DNA of 8,255 bases from Bacteroidales bacterium UBA1195 (lineage in GTDB: Bacteria; Bacteroidota; Bacteroidia; Bacteroidales; WCHB1-69). Every line of letters begins with the position of its first letter. The stretch's first letter is position 1. The notes beneath the pieces are model-generated. The model was not told the DNA's origin, ran no database searches, and saw nothing but the letters and a program-made list of their open reading frames with translations. Below are positions 5,748 through 8,255 of the stretch, one piece after another. The position numbers and the translations under genes are program-made. The stretch is taken from the NCBI GenBank assembly GCA_002309855.1, contig DBYD01000052.1:19258-27512 (forward strand), written 5' to 3'.

Positions 5748-7676
5748 CTATTCCACCCGCTTCAGAGTCGTGATGACGCCCAGGCTCTCCCCCGCCGGTA
5801 CCGTGAACTCGAAGCCGCAGATGTGCTGGGAGACGGGCGGCTCGAAGTCGGCACTCTCGAAGCCGGCTTCAGCCGGGTCGGAAGGATAGATATGGTAGGT
5901 GGCATGCGCAGCCAGGGCCGTCTCCGGACCGGAAGCGGCGATGGTGACTTGCAGCAGGACGGACTTGCCGTCGGCTCTGAGCAGGATGCCGGAAGGAGTC
6001 ACTTCCGGAACGGCCTCGCTCACGAGGGTCCAGCGGACCTTGGCGTCGGCAGGGCCGCCCTGGAGCCTGTCGATGACCTGGAGGTAGGACCTGTCCCTGA
6101 TGGACACTTCCCGGACGGCCTTGGAGAGGTCGCCCCAGAAGAGCTTGGTGAGGTCGAACGCGGCGCCCATCCTGTCGGGCTCGTCATAGCGCCCGATCAT
6201 GGGCGCGAACGCCAGGATATTGTGGGTGGAGTCGTTGACTGTGAGCGTGTTATGCTGGAGGTTGTGGTAACGGAAGAGTTTCCAGCGCCAGGAGGACTGG
6301 GTCTTCCTGTCCCAGAGATAGCCGCCCCTTTCCTTGATGGGGTTCTCCAGCCGCGCATAGCCCAGAGGGTCCGTTTCGCTTGCCCAGCGCACCCCGTAAG
6401 CGTCATAGACGAAGGTGCCGCAGTCCACGTGGCCGTGGTTGGAGGAGGCGGAGCCGCCGTGGACTCCGAGATAGAGGTCATCCTTCTCCCAGCCGGTGCG
6501 GACCATCGCGATGGGGGTCACGCCGTTGCCGAAGTAGCATTCCTTCTCGGAGGGATTGACCGTGGCGGGATCGATGCGGGAAGCATAGACGAGGAATAGC
6601 GGAAGGAGCCGGTCGGAATCGCCGCTGGCGTACGGGGTCTCCATCAGCTGCTTCTCCTCGAAATAGAGGTAATCCGGCCGGTTGAAGCGCGCTGCCATAT
6701 ACCATAAGGAGGCGTGCGGGGTGAGCGCGGCGCTGTTGTCGTAGTAATTGAAAACGCGGTTGGTGTTGCCCTGGGTGAAGATTTCGTACTCCCCCGTCTT
6801 CTGGAAGCCGGGCTCGTCGGCAAGGCCGAAGTCGGTGCCCAGGCAGGATTCCAGCGAGGCCATCAGCAGGCTCTGGAAGGTGTTGCCGTAGTTCCAGTAG
6901 CCGGGGCCCTCGGGATAGGCTCCGTCGGGCTCATACATATATCTCATCGCCTTGCGGTTGGATTCCACGCCCTTGGCGACCACCTCGCGCGCGGCTTCCG
7001 GGAAATTCTCGTACATGGCCATCGCGGTGCAGATGAGGCCGCCGTTGCAGACCTGGTTCCAGTTGTGGATGGAGCGGTAGAACCAGGCGTTGCTGGTATC
7101 GCGCGCCTGGGCGAAGGAGAGTTCCTCCACCGCCCTGACGGCCTTGGCCTTGGTGCTGTCCGCAAGATGCGCATAGAGCCAGTCGTAGCCCAGAGCAACT
7201 CCGGTGGACATCTCGCCAACGTCGAGGAAATGGGTGGGGTTCCAGGACTTGAAGTCGCAGACGGTGTTGATGTCCCATTCCGCGTGCCTGAGGAAGCGTT
7301 CCTCGCCGGTGAAGCGGTAGGCGTAGGCAGCTGAGAATATGCGCGTCACTGCAAGCCTGCAGACGGCGAGCAGGCGCATGTTGGAGGCATCCAGCTTTGC
7401 TACGAGCGTGTCCGGGGACTGCCCATCGCTCTCGGCGATCTGCATCACCCTTTCGTGAAGGCGGCTGAGCATGGGGTTGCCGCCTTCCAGGACCGCCTCC
7501 CGGATCCGCGCGAATTCTTCGTCGTCCGCAAAGAGGCGCGGGTGGTTGGCGGAAGTGAGGGCGGAATAGGTGGCTGCGGAGCGCATTTCCCTGGCGTAGG
7601 GATCGCCTTTTGCGCAGGAATTCAAGGACAGGGAAAGCAGCAGGAGCGCTGTCAGGAGGGCTTTTCCGTAGTTCAT
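5748..7676 (-). CDS. Heparinase II/III-like lipoprotein (predicted polysaccharide lyase)
   Basis: A 642-residue predicted lipoprotein from ATG 7676; an ATG two codons earlier (7682) is equally open. Residue numbers here count from the earlier ATG. The signal peptide ends in LLSLSLNSC, with Cys23 lipidated, so the enzyme should be anchored in the outer membrane or periplasm. The N-terminal part (about 45-380) fits the alpha/alpha toroid of heparinase II/III and related lyases, with SIHNWNQVCNGG (204-215) and YPEGPGYWNYG (256-266). The C-terminal part (about 385-640) is the heparinase II/III beta-sandwich domain, with HGGSASSNHGHVDCGTF (408-424) and HNTLTVND (477-484). His206, a Tyr near 256-262 and His416/His418 are candidate catalytic residues by analogy with heparinase II. 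Members cleave uronic-acid polysaccharides by beta-elimination; the substrate here is unknown. The gene is far more GC-rich than the DNA to its left and is divergent from the ADP-ribosylglycohydrolase-like lipoprotein gene, as in a glycan-degradation locus. Confidence 0.88.
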   Translation of the reverse strand: MNYGKALLTALLLLSLSLNSCAKGDPYAREMRSAATYSALTSANHPRLFADDEEFARIREAVLEGGNPMLSRLHERVMQIAESDGQSPDTLVAKLDASNMRLLAVCRLAVTRIFSAAYAYRFTGEERFLRHAEWDINTVCDFKSWNPTHFLDVGEMSTGVALGYDWLYAHLADSTKAKAVRAVEELSFAQARDTSNAWFYRSIHNWNQVCNGGLICTAMAMYENFPEAAREVVAKGVESNRKAMRYMYEPDGAYPEGPGYWNYGNTFQSLLMASLESCLGTDFGLADEPGFQKTGEYEIFTQGNTNRVFNYYDNSAALTPHASLWYMAARFNRPDYLYFEEKQLMETPYASGDSDRLLPLFLVYASRIDPATVNPSEKECYFGNGVTPIAMVRTGWEKDDLYLGVHGGSASSNHGHVDCGTFVYDAYGVRWASETDPLGYARLENPIKERGGYLWDRKTQSSWRWKLFRYHNLQHNTLTVNDSTHNILAFAPMIGRYDEPDRMGAAFDLTKLFWGDLSKAVREVSIRDRSYLQVIDRLQGGPADAKVRWTLVSEAVPEVTPSGILLRADGKSVLLQVTIAASGPETALAAHATYHIYPSDPAEAGFESADFEPPVSQHICGFEFTVPAGESLGVITTLKRVE

Positions 7677-7698
7677 CGGCATAACTGGATAAATGTGG

Positions 7699-7710
7699 TT
7701 GGCGCGCCAA
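7699..7710. repeat. Perfect 12-bp palindrome in the divergent promoter gap
   Basis: TTGGCGCGCCAA lies between the heparinase-like gene and the ADP-ribosylglycohydrolase-like gene, 23 bases upstream of the former's ATG. It overlaps a weak -7-like CATATTTG on the minus strand (7715-7708). It is GC-rich inside an otherwise AT-rich gap. A regulator site is possible. Confidence 0.3.
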
Positions 7711-7728
7711 ATATGGCTTACTAATTTA

Positions 7729-7758
7729 TTGATTTTTCCTCAAAATGCCGTAACTTTA
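7729..7758 (+). promoter_or_regulatory. Promoter of the ADP-ribosylglycohydrolase-like gene
   Basis: TTG (7729-7731), a 19-base spacer, then TAACTTTA (7751-7758), one base off the -7 consensus TAnnTTTG. The spacing is ideal for a Bacteroidota housekeeping promoter, and the start codon lies 21 bases downstream of the -7 element. Confidence 0.6.
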
Positions 7759-7779
7759 CACTGATAATGCTAATCTGAT

Positions 7780-8255
7780 ATGAGAAAAATCTATGCTTTG
7801 CTCGCGACAGCGATTCTTCTGCTGCCCACGGCCTGCGTACAGGGCAGGTCGGTGAAAATGACCAAGGACGTCCTCATGGACAAGATCAAAGGCGGCTGGG
7901 TAGGCCAGACCGTCGGCTGTACCTACGGAGGACCTACGGAATTCAAGTACACCGGCAGGATGATTCCCGATTCCGTTGCCATCGAATGGCCGGAACATCG
8001 CATCAAATGGTATTTCGACAACGCCCCCGGCCTCTATGACGACGTCTATATGGACCTCACCTTCGTGGAGGTGTTCGACAAGAAGGGCCTCGACGCCCCG
8101 ATAGAGGATTTCGCCAATGCGTTCGCATACGCCGGCTATCATCTGTGGCACGCCAATCTCCAGGCAAGGGCCAACATCCTCGCCGGCATCATGCCGCCCG
8201 AGTCCGGCCACTGGAAGAACAACCCGCACGCCGATGACATCGACTTCCAGATCGA
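7780..8255 (+). CDS. ADP-ribosylglycohydrolase-family lipoprotein, N-terminal part (cut by window edge)
   Basis: Reads open from ATG 7780 to the right edge, 158 complete codons with no stop. A short signal peptide ends near LLLPTAC (Cys19), so it is a probable exported lipoprotein; Pro at -3 makes the lipobox imperfect. The mature part shows the fold's landmarks: KIKGGWVGQTVGCTYGGPTE (36-55), equivalent to the usual GCLLGDALG-type opening; the first metal-binding segment YDDVYMDLTF (87-96); and HADDIDFQI at the right edge. Cytoplasmic family members remove ADP-ribose from proteins using two metal ions. Exported Bacteroidetes versions next to glycan-degrading enzymes more likely act on a sugar or nucleoside linkage, but that is inference and no substrate is shown. 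Its divergent partner is the heparinase-like gene, and both share high GC content. Confidence 0.88.
   Translation, partial: MRKIYALLATAILLLPTACVQGRSVKMTKDVLMDKIKGGWVGQTVGCTYGGPTEFKYTGRMIPDSVAIEWPEHRIKWYFDNAPGLYDDVYMDLTFVEVFDKKGLDAPIEDFANAFAYAGYHLWHANLQARANILAGIMPPESGHWKNNPHADDIDFQI

Noticed and set aside
5823..6599. Long plus-strand frame (258 codons) opposite the heparinase-like gene
   Set aside because: High GC content removes stops from the antisense frame; the composition (Gly, Val and Glu runs) is typical of a shadow, and the minus-strand protein has clear family motifs.
6931..7710. Minus-strand 259-codon frame overlapping the heparinase-like N-terminus
   Set aside because: Arg/Pro/Gln-rich out-of-frame reading of the real gene; no signal peptide or family motif.
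7756..8229. Minus-strand 157-codon frame at the right edge
   Set aside because: Antisense to the ADP-ribosylglycohydrolase-family gene, whose signal peptide and metal-binding motifs are on the plus strand.

Overview
The window looks like Bacteroidota (Bacteroidales-type) DNA. Several intergenic regions carry the -7 element TAnnTTTG typical of that phylum, in place of an E. coli -35/-10 pair. Shine-Dalgarno sequences are absent. The gene content also fits: SPII lipoproteins, a WcaJ-type sugar phosphotransferase, small Bacteroidetes-style XRE regulators, and a heparinase II/III-like lipoprotein beside an ADP-ribosylglycohydrolase-fold lipoprotein. No species can be named from the sequence alone.

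Layout. Positions 1-734 (minus) hold the N-terminal part of a DUF1015 protein cut by the window edge. Positions 832-1962 (minus) are dnaN, the DNA polymerase III sliding clamp, with its own promoter just upstream. Positions 2057-4383 (minus) form a two-gene operon: a conserved lipoprotein of unknown role, then a membrane polyprenyl-phosphate sugar-1-phosphate transferase that starts exopolysaccharide or O-unit synthesis. These two overlap by one base (TAATG). Positions 4384-5570 are much more AT-rich and hold two small plus-strand helix-turn-helix regulators whose promoters share an upstream element and which lie among palindromes. A strong bidirectional terminator (5569-5598) separates them from a minus-strand tRNA-Val(CAC)-like gene (5603-5677). 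From about 5750 to the end the base composition jumps sharply to GC-rich: a minus-strand heparinase II/III-like lipoprotein (5748-7676) faces away from a plus-strand ADP-ribosylglycohydrolase-family lipoprotein (from 7780, cut by the right edge), and the two are divergently transcribed from a 103-bp gap.

How the parts may work together. The lipoprotein and glycosyl-1-phosphate transferase are probably translationally coupled and belong to surface polysaccharide assembly. The two regulators may control themselves, each other, or the divergent lipoprotein/EPS operon, but this is inference. The right-hand pair looks like the edge of a polysaccharide-utilisation or glycan-degradation locus.

The most notable anomaly is the tRNA. 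Its D, anticodon and T arms are perfect, but the two strands of the acceptor stem do not match each other (3 of 7 pairs). They look like the halves of two different tRNA genes, and the mismatch lies within about 75-150 bp of the composition jump. It may mark a recombination or island boundary, a dead tRNA, or a chimeric assembly join at a conserved tRNA. I did not find a clearly new multi-gene system. The regulator pair with its shared promoter module is the nearest candidate.
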